Shown: positions 62,791-64,000 of the stretch, one piece after another
How the letters are laid out: the number at the start of each line of letters is the position of its first letter
How positions within the stretch are numbered: the first letter of the stretch is position 1
DNA from: Gelidibacter salicanalis
GTDB lineage: Bacteria > Bacteroidota > Bacteroidia > Flavobacteriales > Flavobacteriaceae
Length of the DNA: 64,000 nucleotides
Direction: 5' to 3'
Assembly: GCF_007997285.1 (NCBI RefSeq)
Contig: NZ_VORX01000001.1
Location: 1 to 64,000, forward strand
Translations under genes and position numbers: made by a program
The notes under the pieces: generated by a model
What the model saw: only the letters and a program-made list of their open reading frames with translations
What the model was told of the DNA's origin: nothing
Database searches by the model: none

Positions 62791-64000
62791 TTATTCCACC
62801 GTGAGTACCAAATCATCTTGCATGACCATCGTACCTTCCTTGAGGAGCACAGATTTTACTTTTCCTGCTTTAAATGCGGTAACCGTAGTTTCCATTTTCA
62901 TAGCCTCAATGATAAATAAAGGATCATTTTCTTGTACTTTCTGTCCGCGTTTCACTAATACCTTATACAGTGATCCTTGTAAAGGAGCACCAATATGACT
63001 GGTGTTTGTTGCATCAATTTTCTCGTGCGTTTCCTTTTTAATATTGAGCGATTTGTCCAAAACTTCCACAAATCTATTTTCACCATTCACGCTAAAGAAT
63101 ACAATGCGGATGCCGTTTTCATTAGGAATTCCCACCGATAATAATCTGACGATAATCGTTTTTCCTGGTTCAAGTTCAATTAGGGTTTCTTCACGTTGTT
63201 TCATACCGTAGAAGAAATTTTTGGTGGGCACTAAACTTAAATTCCCGTAAAGCTTATAGTTTTCGTGGGCTTGTTCAAACACTTTTGGATATAAGGTGTA
63301 AGACAAAAAATCTTCCAATTCGATAGCACGTGTAAAGCCTTTTTGGAATTTCTTTTTGAAGGCTTCAAATTCGACGTCAAAATCAATAGGTTCTAAATGG
63401 GCATTGGGTCTGTCGGTATACGCTTTGTGATTTCTTAAGATGATCTTTTGCAGTTTTTTTGGAAATCCGCCAACTGGTTGGCCTAAATCGCCTTTAAAGA
63501 AATTGATCACAGATTCGGGAAACGATATCTCTTCTCCGCGCTGCATCACATCTTCTGGGGTCAGATTATTGGTCACCATAAAAATGGCCATATCGCCCAC
63601 TACTTTTGAGCTTGGGGTTACTTTTATCAAGTTCCCAAACATGGCGTTTACTTTGGTGTACATCTTTTTAACCTCGTCAAACCGATCACCAAGACCTAAG
63701 GCAATGGCTTGGGGACGTAAATTAGAGTATTGTCCTCCCGGAATTTCGTGTTGAAATACTTCAGCAGTTCCAGCCTTCAGACCAGATTCAAAAGGATAAT
63801 ACAATTCGCGAGTGTCTTCCCAATAATTAGAGAATTGGTTTAAGGTGTTAATATCAAACTCGTGCGCCCGTGGTTGCCCTTTCATCATTTCTACAACCGC
63901 ATTAAAGTTGGGTTGGGAGGTCAGGCCAGATAATCCGCCCAAGGCGACATCTACAACATCCACCCCAGCTTCAATAGCTTTTAAATAGGTGGCAGTTTGT
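62791..64000 (-). CDS. pyc: Pyruvate carboxylase, C-terminal part (runs off window)
   Basis: About 403 codons; the 5' part lies beyond the right edge (the frame is open to 64000, reading TATYLKAIEAGVDVVDVAL). The window holds the end of the carboxyltransferase barrel (ALGGLSGLTSQPNFNAVVEM), the PYC allosteric/linker domain (KVTPSSKVVGDMAIFMVTNN, FPESVINFFKGDLGQPVGGF) and the biotin-carrier domain with IEAMKMETTV, whose Lys carries biotin. The full enzyme converts pyruvate and bicarbonate to oxaloacetate with ATP. The single-chain form is usual in Flavobacteriia. Confidence 0.95.
   Translation of the reverse strand, partial: QTATYLKAIEAGVDVVDVALGGLSGLTSQPNFNAVVEMMKGQPRAHEFDINTLNQFSNYWEDTRELYYPFESGLKAGTAEVFQHEIPGGQYSNLRPQAIALGLGDRFDEVKKMYTKVNAMFGNLIKVTPSSKVVGDMAIFMVTNNLTPEDVMQRGEEISFPESVINFFKGDLGQPVGGFPKKLQKIILRNHKAYTDRPNAHLEPIDFDVEFEAFKKKFQKGFTRAIELEDFLSYTLYPKVFEQAHENYKLYGNLSLVPTKNFFYGMKQREETLIELEPGKTIIVRLLSVGIPNENGIRIVFFSVNGENRFVEVLDKSLNIKKETHEKIDATNTSHIGAPLQGSLYKVLVKRGQKVQENDPLFIIEAMKMETTVTAFKAGKVKSVLLKEGTMVMQDDLVLTVE

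Overview
The window looks like a chromosomal segment of a marine-type Flavobacteriaceae (Bacteroidota). The DNA is AT-rich, and there are two SusC/SusD outer-membrane pairs, TANNTTTG-type promoter elements, a TPR-LuxR sensor-regulator, Bacteroidota-type lipoprotein signals, and a pyruvate carboxylase running off the right edge. No rRNA, tRNA or CRISPR array was recognised. All calls come from reading the sequence; no database search was run.

Layout. 1-3.1 kb is an accessory island: an orphan HipB-like repressor with paired operators, then a tight four-gene cluster whose third gene looks like the export chaperone SecB (order toxin-like, HTH, SecB-like, unknown; a toxin-antitoxin-chaperone candidate). 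3.05-3.8 kb is gene debris: a truncated gene, an IS4-type transposase scrap and a ferredoxin-like scrap. 3.8-7.6 kb holds an MpaB/Lcp-type oxygenase, a 223-bp MITE-like element and a PAS-PAS-PAS sigma-54 activator. The activator is divergent from a 7.7-14.6 kb run (pirin, isochorismatase-like, amidohydrolase, DoxX, YceI, DoxX, small DMT transporter, alginate-export-like porin) that begins with a well-formed -24/-12 promoter and a palindrome at about -91. 14.7-18.3 kb is a graveyard: GNAT and FMN reductase genes are intact, but an aldehyde dehydrogenase, a BfmA/BtgA mobilisation gene and a second porin 3' end are fragments.

18.5-29.9 kb carries an MFS transporter, a cytosine deaminase-like enzyme, a 2,3-butanediol dehydrogenase-like gene split by an amber codon, a SusD/SusC pair, an AraC regulator and an ornithine cyclodeaminase-family gene. 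29.9-31.8 kb contains a SusD fragment, a pRiA4b ORF3-like gene and the second, inverted MITE copy.

32.0-47.1 kb is the most interesting block: SusD, SusC and a TPR-LuxR regulator on the minus strand, facing a GH63-like lipoprotein, a kinase-M23 peptidase-phospholyase fusion and a GH2 beta-galactosidase lipoprotein. The enzymes fit stepwise breakdown of the collagen unit Glc-alpha1,2-Gal-beta-hydroxylysine: GH63 removes Glc, GH2 removes Gal, and the fusion phosphorylates hydroxylysine and lyses the product. This is an inference. A shared 15-bp site lies upstream of both transcripts.

47.1-64 kb contains a third porin 3' fragment, two SDR enzymes around an AraC regulator, an RND efflux operon (adaptor, pump, TolC), DsbD, an FUSC-family membrane protein, a small secreted protein, a RAYT transposase with 27 consecutive glutamines and REP-like palindromes inside its own gene, and the 3' part of pyruvate carboxylase.
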